DNA of 49,035 nt from Chloroflexota bacterium. Lineage in GTDB: Bacteria > Chloroflexota > Anaerolineae > UBA1429. Positions within the stretch are counted from its first letter, which is position 1. Every line of letters starts with the position of its first letter. The position numbers and the translations under genes are program-made. The DNA lies in the NCBI GenBank assembly GCA_012729455.1, contig JAAYDC010000030.1, positions 1-49,035 on the forward strand. Reading direction: 5' to 3'. Positions 14,122 to 22,281 of the stretch are shown in pieces. Under the pieces are notes generated by a model. It worked only from the letters and a program-made list of their open reading frames with translations. It was not told the origin of the DNA and did not search any database.

Positions 14122-14954
14122 TTTGCTCCTCCATAAGCGATGATGATGTCGAGTGCCTGAGACGTGATGGAATACAAAAAGTCGGGCGTGTTGGGCATCG
14201 CCGGCAGCTCGGCCGTTAGATAGCCGTCAAAGCCGGCCGCTTGCAGAGCCTGCACGACGCGCTCCCAGCGGATGGTGCCCTCCAGCAGATTCGCCCACGA
14301 GCCGCCATAGCCGCCCGCACGCGCGAAGTCCTTGACGTGGATCGCCATGATGCGCTTGCCGAGCACCTCGATCCAATCCTCCGGCGACGAAAAGATCGCC
14401 ACGTTGCCCACGTCGAAATAGGCGCCGATGGCCGGCGAGCCGAGGTCGTCGATCAGACGCGCCATGTCGTCCGGCGAACCGAAAAAGCTGTTCCAGACGT
14501 TCTCGAGCCCCACGCGCACCCCCGAGCCCTCGATCTCGCTGGCAATCTCGCGCAGCGTTGTGCGCACATTGCGGTGCGCCTTGGCGAACGAACGCTGTGC
14601 GGTCATCCCGCCCGGCACCACCAGCACGACCTCAGCTCCCAGCGCCTGGGCGGCCTCCAGCTGCTTGCGCAGCACCCGCAAGGCGCCGTCGATCTCGGCG
14701 GCGTCGTCCGAACCAAGCTGGTTGGCATACAGCGAGGTCGAGATGGTCGGCAGCGCCAGCCCGGCGCGCTCGGCAGAGGCGCGGATGGCCGCATAGTCGG
14801 CGGCGGTACTGGCCAGAGAAAGGGCGTGCGCAGAGGCTCCCGCGCGGTCGACGTTGAGCTCGACGCCCTCAAAGCCCGCCTTTGCCAGGCTGGCGAACAT
14901 GGCATCGAACGGAACCTCGCTCGGGACGCTCCAGGCATTCAAGGCCTTTTTCAT
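14118..14954 (-). CDS. Sugar phosphate isomerase/epimerase (xylose-isomerase-like TIM barrel)
   Basis: A 278-residue AP-endonuclease-2/xylose-isomerase-like barrel. Metal ligands expected in this family can be placed: Glu of GLENVWN near residue 148, Asp of GAYFDVGN near 182, His of AIHVKDF near 207 and Glu of TAELP near 245. There is no signal peptide. It is coupled to the dehydrogenase downstream by a 4-bp overlap and follows the rhamnosidase by 52 nt, so it acts on a sugar released from rhamnosides or on a linked oxidised product. The exact sugar cannot be told from sequence. Confidence 0.9.
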   Translation of the reverse strand: MKKALNAWSVPSEVPFDAMFASLAKAGFEGVELNVDRAGASAHALSLASTAADYAAIRASAERAGLALPTISTSLYANQLGSDDAAEIDGALRVLRKQLEAAQALGAEVVLVVPGGMTAQRSFAKAHRNVRTTLREIASEIEGSGVRVGLENVWNSFFGSPDDMARLIDDLGSPAIGAYFDVGNVAIFSSPEDWIEVLGKRIMAIHVKDFARAGGYGGSWANLLEGTIRWERVVQALQAAGFDGYLTAELPAMPNTPDFLYSITSQALDIIIAYGGAK

Positions 14955-15006
14955 TATGAACCTCCAGGATTACATAAAATTTCGGCTAATCTTACAGCTG
15001 TCTTTT

Positions 15007-17709
15007 CTACTGACCGGGCTGCTTGGGCAGATCAGCCGGCACATCCGGCAGGGCGCCCTCGGCCAGCGGATAGGTAAAGCGGTAGGTGCCCGACCCCAGC
15101 GACAATGCCGCGCCGTCCGAATCCTGGCGCGCCTTGGGCTGTACGCCGCCTTCGCGCAGCGTCTCGATCCGGGCGCCCGTCAGCCACAGCTCGCTGGTGG
15201 TGTTGGGCGGGATTACGAGGTCGACCGTCATGGTGCCGTCGCCGTGCTCCCAGCGGCAGCTGAGCATGCCGTAGGGGGTTTCGTGCGAGGCCTCGGCCCA
15301 GCGCATCGCCTGGTTGGGCTGCGGGCGGATGATGGTGTGCTGGTAGGCCGGCTGCGACTCGGAGGTCTCCAGCCCCACCGCATAGCGATAGAGCCAGTCG
15401 CCGATCGAACCGTACGAGTAGTGGTTGAACGAGTTCATGTTGGCGCTCCAGAAGCTGCCATCCGGGCGGATGCCGTCCCAGTGCTCCCAGATGGTGGTGG
15501 CGCCCATGGTGATCTGGTAGAGCCAGGAGGGGAAATCCTGCTGCAGCACCAGCTTCCAGGCCACGTCGCTGCGGCCGTTCTCGCTCAGCACCCGGCACAG
15601 GTAGGGCGTGCCCAAAAAGCCGGTCGTGAGGTGCCAGTTATTTTGTTCGAGCATCTTGACCAGCGTCCCCGCCACGCGCGCGCGGTCCTTTTCCTCCATC
15701 AGGTTGAACGCCAGCACCAGCACATGCGCCGATTGCGTCGGCACGGCTAGGCGCCCCGACGGGGTAATGAATTCGTTGCGAAAGGCCGTCACGATACGCC
15801 CGTGCAGGTGGCGCAGCTCCTCGGCGTCCTCGTGCTTGCCGAGGATCGCGGCGATTTTAGCCAGAAGCTCGACCGAGTAAGCATAGTAGGCGGTGGCAGA
15901 AAAGTCGTTGGGGGTTGCGCCGAAATACGAGCCTTCTTTGGCGTCCAGAGCCAGCCAGTCGCCAAAGTGAGCGCCCGAGTTCCACAGCACCTCGTCTTCG
16001 GCAATACTGCGGATATGCCTGACGTGCGCCTGCATCGAAGGATACTGCGCCTCGAGGATGGCGGTATCGCCATAGCACAGATAGGTCGTCCAGGGGATGA
16101 TCACGGCGGCATCTGACCAGCCGCAGGCCGAAGCAGGCGGGCCAAAGATGTTCTTGAGCACATCCGGCACCACGTTCGGGACGGCGCCGTTGGGGGCCTG
16201 GTCGATCGCGAGATCAGCAAGCCACTTGGCAAAAAAGAGCTGGGTATCCATGTTAAAGCAGGCGGTGCGCGCAAACACCTGCGCGTCGCCCGTCCAGCCC
16301 AGGCGCTCGTCGCGCTGCGGGCAGTCGGTGGGCACATCCACAAAGTTGCCCTTTTGCCCCCACAGGATGTTGTGCTGCAGCTGGTTGACCAGCTCGTTGG
16401 CACACGCAAAGCTGCCCGTCACGGGCATGTCCGAGTGCACCACGATGCCGGCGAAATCCGCCAGGTTGGGCTCGCCGGGCCATTCCAGCAAACGGATGTA
16501 GCGCCAGCCCTGATGGGTAAAACGCGGTTCATAGGTCTCGCGCCCGCCTCCGCGGCAGGTATAGGTGATCATATTGGTCGCTGCGCGCATGTTTTCGATG
16601 TAAAAGTTGCCGGCGGCATCCAGCACCTCGGCGTGGTCGTACTTGACCAAGGAGCCGGCCGGCGCGTTAACGCTGAAACGCACCCAACCGACCATGTTCT
16701 GCCCGAAATCGATGACCGTCTCGCCGGCGGGGGTCTTGATCACCTCGATGGGGGTGATCGTCTCCTGCGCGCGGATCGGCAGGTTGGCCTGAGCGATCAG
16801 CTGGCCCGCGTAGGGTACTGCATAGACCCTGCCCCAGCCGGAGAGGTCGGCGCCGGGCATGGCCCAATCGGGTTGCTCGAGGCGCGCGTCATAGGTCTCG
16901 CCCAGGTAGAACTCGCTCATCAGGATCGGCGAGGCGGCCGTGCGCCAGCTCTCATCGGTGACAATGCGCACCACCGAGCCGTCATCGCAGGTGATCTCGA
17001 GTTGGGCGATCAACGCCGGCAGGTTGCCGTAATTGTTCTGGTTATCGCCCAGGCCAAAGTAGCCGGCGTACCAGCCGCGCCCGAGGAGCCCGCCCAAGGC
17101 GTTGGCGCCCGGCTGCAGCAAACTCGTGACGTCATAGGTCTGATATTGCACCCGCGCCTGGTAGGCCGTCCAGCCGGGGGTGAGCAGGTCCTGGCCGACC
17201 CGAACGCCGTTGATCCACAGCTCGTACAGGCCCAGAGCCGAGGCATACAGCCGCGCCGAACGCACCGCGCACTCGAGGGTAAAGCTGGTGCGCAGCATCG
17301 GGCAGGACTGCTTCTGGTCGACATTATCCGGCGGCTGTGAGGCGATCCATTGCGAGCACCAGTCGCCAGGCTCGAGCAGGCCCAGCTCGAACCAGGCCGT
17401 CTCGCTCCAGCCCGAGCTGCGGCCGGCCGTGTCGGTGACCTGTACGCGCCACCACACCTTTGCCCTTGAGGCGAGTGCCAGTCCCTCCCAGGGCACCAGT
17501 ACGGAACGGCGGCAAGCGACGGTACCGGAATCCCACAGCAGCTGGGTAAAATCGGGGTCGGAGGCAGCCTGCACGCGGTAGCTGGCCTGCAGCACGTCGC
17601 GCGCGTCGGAGACGAGCTTCCAGCTCAGGCGCGGTTTGGGGGCATCGATCCCCAGCGGGTTTACACGTGCCTCACAGCGCAGATCGGTCACACGCAGTTC
17701 GGTGCTCAT
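15007..17709 (-). CDS. Alpha-L-rhamnosidase, glycoside hydrolase family 78
   Basis: Releases rhamnose from pectin fragments or plant glycosides. The 900-residue protein has the family order: N-terminal fibronectin-like and beta-sandwich domains (1-~320), a linker, the (alpha/alpha)6 catalytic barrel (~400-780) and a C-terminal beta domain. Hallmarks are DVPTDCPQRDERLGWTGDAQ near residue 460, holding the general acid, GDWLALD near 585 and TTIWEHWDGIRPDGS near 735, holding the second catalytic Glu. No signal peptide, so it is cytosolic and handles imported oligosaccharides. Second gene of the operon: it follows the zinc-ribbon membrane protein by 17 nt and has AAGGAG before the ATG. Confidence 0.95.
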   Translation of the reverse strand: MSTELRVTDLRCEARVNPLGIDAPKPRLSWKLVSDARDVLQASYRVQAASDPDFTQLLWDSGTVACRRSVLVPWEGLALASRAKVWWRVQVTDTAGRSSGWSETAWFELGLLEPGDWCSQWIASQPPDNVDQKQSCPMLRTSFTLECAVRSARLYASALGLYELWINGVRVGQDLLTPGWTAYQARVQYQTYDVTSLLQPGANALGGLLGRGWYAGYFGLGDNQNNYGNLPALIAQLEITCDDGSVVRIVTDESWRTAASPILMSEFYLGETYDARLEQPDWAMPGADLSGWGRVYAVPYAGQLIAQANLPIRAQETITPIEVIKTPAGETVIDFGQNMVGWVRFSVNAPAGSLVKYDHAEVLDAAGNFYIENMRAATNMITYTCRGGGRETYEPRFTHQGWRYIRLLEWPGEPNLADFAGIVVHSDMPVTGSFACANELVNQLQHNILWGQKGNFVDVPTDCPQRDERLGWTGDAQVFARTACFNMDTQLFFAKWLADLAIDQAPNGAVPNVVPDVLKNIFGPPASACGWSDAAVIIPWTTYLCYGDTAILEAQYPSMQAHVRHIRSIAEDEVLWNSGAHFGDWLALDAKEGSYFGATPNDFSATAYYAYSVELLAKIAAILGKHEDAEELRHLHGRIVTAFRNEFITPSGRLAVPTQSAHVLVLAFNLMEEKDRARVAGTLVKMLEQNNWHLTTGFLGTPYLCRVLSENGRSDVAWKLVLQQDFPSWLYQITMGATTIWEHWDGIRPDGSFWSANMNSFNHYSYGSIGDWLYRYAVGLETSESQPAYQHTIIRPQPNQAMRWAEASHETPYGMLSCRWEHGDGTMTVDLVIPPNTTSELWLTGARIETLREGGVQPKARQDSDGAALSLGSGTYRFTYPLAEGALPDVPADLPKQPGQ

Positions 17710-17726
17710 GGTACGGCTCCTTTTGA

Positions 17727-18311
17727 TTATTCAATGATAATGGTTTCTTCGGCGAGCAATTCCAGCAGGGCATCTGCCAGCTCGGGGCGTGTAAAGCGAT
17801 AGATCACCCGGTCGTCCTCGGGCTGCATGGTAACGGCCTGCGGCAGGGCACGGCCGCGGCGGTGCAGCCGGCGGGAGATAACCTCTGACACTATGGCGCT
17901 GGCGGCTACAAAGATCAGGCCAACCAGGATCACCCACACGATGTTGCCCGGCTGGAAAAACGCCCAGCCGTTGGACGCGCCGGTCATGTTGATCAGCAGG
18001 TAGAGGATTGCGCCGATCACCAGACCGCTGGTGCCGGCCGCCAGATCGGCCTTTTTGGTGGCTATAGCATGAGCGCCGGCATGCATGTGTTCCTGGCAGC
18101 GATGGGTGATCAGCTCGACGGGGACGTCGCGCGCGTCGGGACTGGTGAGGGTGGTGCGCAGCTCGGCATGCGAGCTGGCCAAGGCGGGTTTGCCGCAATA
18201 GGCGCAGGTGGGCAGGTCATATACGGCGGCGCCGCCGGTGGCGGGCAGACGTTTGGCACGCGCGGCGGCGAGTTTATACGTGATGGTAACGGCAGTAGAT
18301 GTATCGGCCAT
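17727..18311 (-). CDS. Membrane protein with a cytosolic CxxC/His zinc-ribbon-like head
   Basis: A 194-residue protein of unknown function. The N-terminal 90 residues are soluble and carry CAYCGK at about 37-42 and HRCQEHMHAGAH near 70-81, together a plausible zinc site. Two hydrophobic segments follow (about 92-112 and 118-142), then a basic loop and a soluble tail of 45 residues ending in acidic and aliphatic residues. It heads the rhamnoside operon and has its own promoter. Its place suggests a link to that operon, but the join may only be positional. I do not recognise a named family. Confidence 0.7.
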   Translation of the reverse strand: MADTSTAVTITYKLAAARAKRLPATGGAAVYDLPTCAYCGKPALASSHAELRTTLTSPDARDVPVELITHRCQEHMHAGAHAIATKKADLAAGTSGLVIGAILYLLINMTGASNGWAFFQPGNIVWVILVGLIFVAASAIVSEVISRRLHRRGRALPQAVTMQPEDDRVIYRFTRPELADALLELLAEETIIIE

Positions 18312-18342
18312 AGCTGTGCCCTCGGTCTAAAGGATCAGGCAC

Positions 18343-18370
18343 AGTATAGCAAGGATTAACGCGCCCGCAA
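18343..18370 (-). promoter_or_regulatory. Promoter of the rhamnoside operon
   Basis: On the minus strand TTGCGG (18370-18365), a 16-bp spacer and TATACT (18348-18343), about 32 nt before the first start codon. Confidence 0.65.
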
Positions 18371-18381
18371 GGCGCTACGTA

Positions 18382-19101
18382 TCAGCCGACCAGCTGTTCG
18401 CGCTGCACAGCGCACCAGGCAGGCTCAGCGCGCTGCAAGGGGCCGCTGGTGAGGATATCCATCAACACGGCTCGCACCGCCTCGCTGGGGGCTCGCACCC
18501 AGGCTTCCAGCATCGGCAGACCTTCATGGGGCAGGGCCGCCGCTGCCAATGCCCAGCCCTGCGCCAGGGTCTGCATCAGCGTCTGATGTAAGGCGGTACC
18601 GGTATGGGCAGAGCGCGCCAGGCTGGCGGTAACGGTCTCCAGCAGGTGCAGCACCGGGCAGGCCTGCTCGGGATGCTGCAGCAAGCTGGGCACGGCGGCG
18701 GATTGCACCGCTGCGATCTGTTCGTAGAGGTTGCCGAGCACATAATGCTGCAGTTCGAGCATCAGCCGGGCGTGCGAGCGCTTTCCGAGGTATTGCAGAG
18801 CGGTAATAGAAGCCTCGCGCACCGAAGCGCGCGGGTCAGAAGCCAATGCGCGCAATGGGTCGCTGGCGGCCATATCGCCGCGCGCCAGCTGCATGCCATA
18901 TGCCAGGGCGGCGCACATCGCCAAGAATTCGTTATCGGCGCGCTGCCAGGCCAGACGCTGGGCGGCACTGGCGTGCAGCGCGGCGGCGGATGCGAGGCGC
19001 AGGTTGTAGCTGCCGTGCGGTGTGCGAGCGTGGGTACAGAGGTAATCCTCCCAATCCGGGCAAGCCAGCAGATCAGCCTGATACGAAAGCACCTCGGTCA
19101 T
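18382..19101 (-). CDS. Alpha-helical HEAT-repeat-like protein, unknown function
   Basis: A 239-residue, Ala/Leu-rich, fully helical protein without signal or membrane segment. The stretch DPRASVREASITALQYLGK near residues 88-107 is a typical HEAT repeat, and similar helix pairs seem to run through the sequence, so it is likely a superhelical binding protein. No catalytic motif is visible. ATG at 19101 and GTG at 19104 both fit AGGAGG upstream; I use ATG. It stands 79 nt behind the AAC(3)-family gene on the same strand and may be the last gene of that operon. Confidence 0.65.
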   Translation of the reverse strand: MTEVLSYQADLLACPDWEDYLCTHARTPHGSYNLRLASAAALHASAAQRLAWQRADNEFLAMCAALAYGMQLARGDMAASDPLRALASDPRASVREASITALQYLGKRSHARLMLELQHYVLGNLYEQIAAVQSAAVPSLLQHPEQACPVLHLLETVTASLARSAHTGTALHQTLMQTLAQGWALAAAALPHEGLPMLEAWVRAPSEAVRAVLMDILTSGPLQRAEPAWCAVQREQLVG

Positions 19102-19180
19102 CACTAGCGCCTCCTGTAGGTCACTGTCCCACTCTAGCGCCAGTTCGTTTTCGTGCGGTTAAGGGCTGGTAATGCTTTGG

Positions 19181-20008
19181 TTAGGGTTGCGGAGTGTGTC
19201 CCCACAGGTGCGTGCGCGGGCGGATCGGGCAGCGCCTGCATGGCGGGGTATCGTCCAGACCATCGGCGAGGCACCTGGAGATCACCTGATACCCCGCCGA
19301 GAGCGGGTAGAGGATCGCCTCGGCCTGGCCGACCATGCCGCGCCGTTCCTGGCCGGTCTCGCGCATCAGAGGGGCGTAGGCAGCAGTGTCGTCGATCGGG
19401 CAGGGCGCGGCGCGCCAGCCCCAAGTGTAGTGCATCGTTAGCCGGCCATCAGGCAGCCGAACGGGATACAGCTCCGTTTCATAGCCCAGGCACGGGGCGC
19501 GCGTGAGCATCTCGACCACGTGGTGAAAGGTGTTGGCACGGTATCCCACGCCGAGCAGCAGGCACCAGCCGCCCATCCCATGCAGCCGGGCGTAGGGCGA
19601 ACGCGCGCCAAAAGTGCTGGTGCGGTGATGATCGGCCAACAGCTCGCCGGCACGCGCACCCCAGCCGGCGATGGCGTGCGTCGGGTTGAGGGTGCGCAGC
19701 ACCCCGTCTTGGCGCCAAAAAGTGTCGGGGATGCGCCCATTGGTGGTGGGCGTACTCTTTGGATCATAAATGCCCGCGCCGCCGGGCTCAAAGGGAGCGC
19801 CGTGGTTAAAGCTGGGCATCAGCAGCGTGCCGGCGGGGGTGAGCACGTCCTGCAGGGCGCCTATGACAGCCTCGGCGCCGCCCTCCACCCAGCCCAGACG
19901 GCTGAGCGAAGAGTGCACCATCAGCCCCATCCCCGCGTGCAGGCCCAGGGCGCGCAGCTGCATGGTAATCTCGCCGCGGGTGATGCCGGCCGGCACGGTG
20001 CTGCTCAT
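19181..20008 (-). CDS. AAC(3)-family N-acetyltransferase
   Basis: The family transfers acetyl from acetyl-CoA to the 3-amino group of aminoglycosides, but many chromosomal members have other or unknown substrates. The 275-residue protein has family marks: VHSSLSRLGWVEGG near residue 30, a GTLLMPSFN strand near 65, NPTHAIAGWG near 105 and a GVGYRANTFHHVVE segment near 150, holding the His residues of the active site. The ATG overlaps the Nudix stop (ATGA). A CRRCPIRPRTH tail is unusual and could bind metal. In this operon with a Nudix enzyme a repair or salvage role is as likely as drug resistance. Confidence 0.85.
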   Translation of the reverse strand: MSSTVPAGITRGEITMQLRALGLHAGMGLMVHSSLSRLGWVEGGAEAVIGALQDVLTPAGTLLMPSFNHGAPFEPGGAGIYDPKSTPTTNGRIPDTFWRQDGVLRTLNPTHAIAGWGARAGELLADHHRTSTFGARSPYARLHGMGGWCLLLGVGYRANTFHHVVEMLTRAPCLGYETELYPVRLPDGRLTMHYTWGWRAAPCPIDDTAAYAPLMRETGQERRGMVGQAEAILYPLSAGYQVISRCLADGLDDTPPCRRCPIRPRTHLWGHTPQP

Positions 20009-20475
20009 CGGCGCGGCAGCCTGGCAGCCTTGCGCGGGTCGGCCTGCGTCAGCCTGAGGTTGAGCTCCCACAGAGCCACGCGGTCGGAATCGTAAAAGGC
20101 GCGTTCGAGGGCTTGGTCAATGCGCATCCAAGCGACCTCGCGGTGCTCGGACGAGAGCTGCAGTTCGCAGCCGGTCGCATCCAGCCCAAAGGCGTATTGC
20201 GGGATGGTGTAGAGGTCGGGCGACCAGTGCGGGGCGTCGAAATAGCACACTGGCACCATCTGAAGGGCCTGCAGGCGCGTGAGCGGGCAGGTATCCGGCA
20301 GGTCGCCCTCTTCGCGCGCTTCGCGGCGGGCGGCTTGCTCGGGGGTCTCGTCATCCTCGCCGCCGCCGGCGATGCCCTGCCAGTTGCCCTCGTCGGCCTC
20401 CAGGAGCAGGGCAAACTCCCAGCCCTCTGGTGTACGGCGATACGGCAGCACCAGCACGTTATAGGGCGCGCGCAT
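20005..20475 (-). CDS. Nudix hydrolase
   Basis: Nudix enzymes cleave nucleoside diphosphates linked to other groups. The 156-residue protein carries the Nudix box at about residues 37-59: GGGEDDE then REAREEGDL. The catalytic Glu residues are all there, but the end of the box reads EEGDL where EExGL is usual, so the loop is shifted. It overlaps the TPR lipoprotein by one base (TGATG) and the AAC(3) gene by four. The overall look is that of the dATP/dihydroneopterin-triphosphate pyrophosphatase group; the substrate cannot be fixed by sequence. Confidence 0.88.
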   Translation of the reverse strand: MRAPYNVLVLPYRRTPEGWEFALLLEADEGNWQGIAGGGEDDETPEQAARREAREEGDLPDTCPLTRLQALQMVPVCYFDAPHWSPDLYTIPQYAFGLDATGCELQLSSEHREVAWMRIDQALERAFYDSDRVALWELNLRLTQADPRKAARLPRR

Positions 20476-21326
20476 CAGGGCGTCTCGGCTGCGCGCAGGT
20501 CAGCAAGGGTCTCCTCGGGCACCTGCATACCCAGCTCCTGGGCGCGCCGGATAAAGTCGCCGGCCAGTTTCACGTCCTTTTTATTGCCGTACAGGTAGCA
20601 CATCCCCAGGCCATAGTTGAGCCCGGGATCGTCGGGCATCTGGCGGTAGGCCTGCGCCAGGTAGGGCAGGGCGCTATCGGGCTGGTTGGAGCCCAAGAGC
20701 GACATCCCCAGCAGGTAGCGCACCTCGGCCAGATGCGACGAGTTCTGCGCCGCCATGATCTGTTCGGCACGCACCAGGCTGATGGCCGCCAGCTGATACT
20801 CACCCATGATGTAATAAGCCGCGCCGACCCCGTAGGGCCCGTCGGCACGCTCGGGCTGCAGCTCGCTGAGTTTCAGGTATGGATCGATGGCTTTATCCGG
20901 ATTACCCAGCATGGTATAGAGCCTGCCAAGGTTCGCCAGGGCGGCTGGGTTATCGGGCTTGACCGCCAGCGAGGACTCGAGCAGCGCGACGGCCTCGTCC
21001 AGGCGATCCTGGGCGCGCAGGAGCCCCGACAGGTTGTCATAAGCATCACAAAAGGTTTCGTCGGCAGCGATGGCAGCGCGGAAGCGCTCCTCGGCGGCGG
21101 TCTGGTCGCCAGATCCTGCCAAGGCGACGCCCTCCCGGTAGGCGCTGATGGCATCGGGCTTGGCATCCGCGCACAGCAGAGCGGCCTCGGCGGGCTTTTC
21201 GGTGGGTGCCGTGGTCGGCACAGGCGTGGGCGCCGGAGTAGGCACAGCCGTCGGCTGGGCGCAGCCGGCCATAACCAGACAGAACGCAAAGAACAAGGGC
21301 AGCAGGGCACGCAAACGGGCGCTCAC
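20475..21326 (-). CDS. TPR-repeat lipoprotein
   Basis: A 283-residue surface lipoprotein. The signal peptide ends in the lipobox VMAGC (Cys at about 22), followed by a Thr/Pro linker and about five tetratricopeptide repeats from residue 60 on (for example the SAYREGVALAGSGD and NPAALANLGRLYTMLG units). TPR arrays bind partner proteins. The GTG start overlaps the stop of the upstream TPR gene (GTGA), and the stop overlaps the Nudix start. It resembles its upstream neighbour in plan, so the pair arose by duplication. Confidence 0.85.
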   Translation of the reverse strand: MSARLRALLPLFFAFCLVMAGCAQPTAVPTPAPTPVPTTAPTEKPAEAALLCADAKPDAISAYREGVALAGSGDQTAAEERFRAAIAADETFCDAYDNLSGLLRAQDRLDEAVALLESSLAVKPDNPAALANLGRLYTMLGNPDKAIDPYLKLSELQPERADGPYGVGAAYYIMGEYQLAAISLVRAEQIMAAQNSSHLAEVRYLLGMSLLGSNQPDSALPYLAQAYRQMPDDPGLNYGLGMCYLYGNKKDVKLAGDFIRRAQELGMQVPEETLADLRAAETP

Positions 21327-22198
21327 TGATCAAGCGCCTCGGCAAGGTCTGTCTCTACCTGCGGGTCGATATCGGTATAGCCGGCCTCGCGGGCCTGCTC
21401 GATATAGGTTTGCGCCTGGGCAGCATCCGGCGGCGAATCGTAGAGGTAGCTGACCCCCAGGATATACGACAGGTAGGGCACCTCTTTGGCGAGCTTGATG
21501 ATCGGCACAAGGTAGCGCTTGGCCTCGCTGTACTCTTCGCGGCGGTAGTGGATCACTCCCAGCAGCACCATCACATCCAGCTTGTGCAGCGGCGTTTCGT
21601 TGGCAAACAGTTTTTCGGCCTCCTGTGCGAGGCTGAGCGAGCGGTCGAGGTCGCCCTGAGCCAGCACGGCGCGCGCCAGGCCATAGGGGCCGCGGCCATC
21701 CTGCGGCTTTAACCGCATGAGAGTCTCAAAAGCGCTGGCGGCTTCGTCGTAGCGCTCGAGATAGTGCGCCACGGTGCCGAGGTTATCATAGGGCTCGGGG
21801 TTGTTGGCGTTCTGCTCGGTCGAGCGCTGCGACCAGCTGAGCGACTCTTCGTACTTGCCTTGGTAGCGCAGGAGGATCGCCAGGTAATCCATCGCGTCGC
21901 AGTAGCCGGGATCAGCCTCGAGCGCCTTGCGGAAGGAATCCTCGGCCAACACCAGATCGCGCGAGTTCATTGCCACCAATCCGGCCTGGTAGGCCTGAGT
22001 GGCATCCTCCGACTGGCTGGGGCAATACTGGCGTGCCGGCAGGTCGGGGGTGTTCACCGGGGTGACGGCCTCGACTTGCACGGTAGCGCCCGCGGTTGGC
22101 TGATTGCCGGGGGTTGGGGTAAAGGGCACTACCTCAGCGGGCTGGCAGCCGGAAAGGAGCAGGGTCAGGATCAGCAACAGGGCTGCTGTTCGACGCAT
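21323..22198 (-). CDS. TPR-repeat lipoprotein, paralogue
   Basis: A 291-residue lipoprotein with lipobox LLSGC at about residues 14-18, a Thr/Pro-rich linker to about 55 and TPR units from there on (AYQAGLVAMNSRDLVLAEDS, NPEPYDNLGTVAHYLERY and others). ATG at 22198 is preferred to the GTG two codons upstream, because GAGGTG lies just before it. First gene of the lipoprotein-Nudix-AAC(3) operon, read from a TATAAT promoter divergent from the TIM-barrel gene. Confidence 0.85.
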   Translation of the reverse strand: MRRTAALLLILTLLLSGCQPAEVVPFTPTPGNQPTAGATVQVEAVTPVNTPDLPARQYCPSQSEDATQAYQAGLVAMNSRDLVLAEDSFRKALEADPGYCDAMDYLAILLRYQGKYEESLSWSQRSTEQNANNPEPYDNLGTVAHYLERYDEAASAFETLMRLKPQDGRGPYGLARAVLAQGDLDRSLSLAQEAEKLFANETPLHKLDVMVLLGVIHYRREEYSEAKRYLVPIIKLAKEVPYLSYILGVSYLYDSPPDAAQAQTYIEQAREAGYTDIDPQVETDLAEALDQ

Positions 22199-22225
22199 GG
22201 TCACCTCATGCTATGGATTGCCGAC

Positions 22226-22253
22226 ATTATAGCACGTTCGAGGTTGCTCTCAA
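22226..22253 (-). promoter_or_regulatory. Promoter of the TPR lipoprotein operon
   Basis: On the minus strand TTGAGA (22253-22248), a 16-bp spacer and TATAAT (22231-22226), 28 nt before the ATG at 22198. Confidence 0.7.
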
Positions 22254-22281
22254 GATTGCCATTCGCTTGAGGGAGGATATA
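22254..22281 (+). promoter_or_regulatory. Possible promoter overlapping the start of the TIM-barrel gene
   Basis: TTGCCA (22254-22259... spacing 16) and TATAAT (22276-22281) stand directly before ATG 22282. If used, the transcript would begin near 22288, and translation would have to start at GTG 22318, which has GGGGG 8-12 nt upstream. If not used, GAGGGAGG before ATG 22282 is the ribosome site. Confidence 0.35.
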
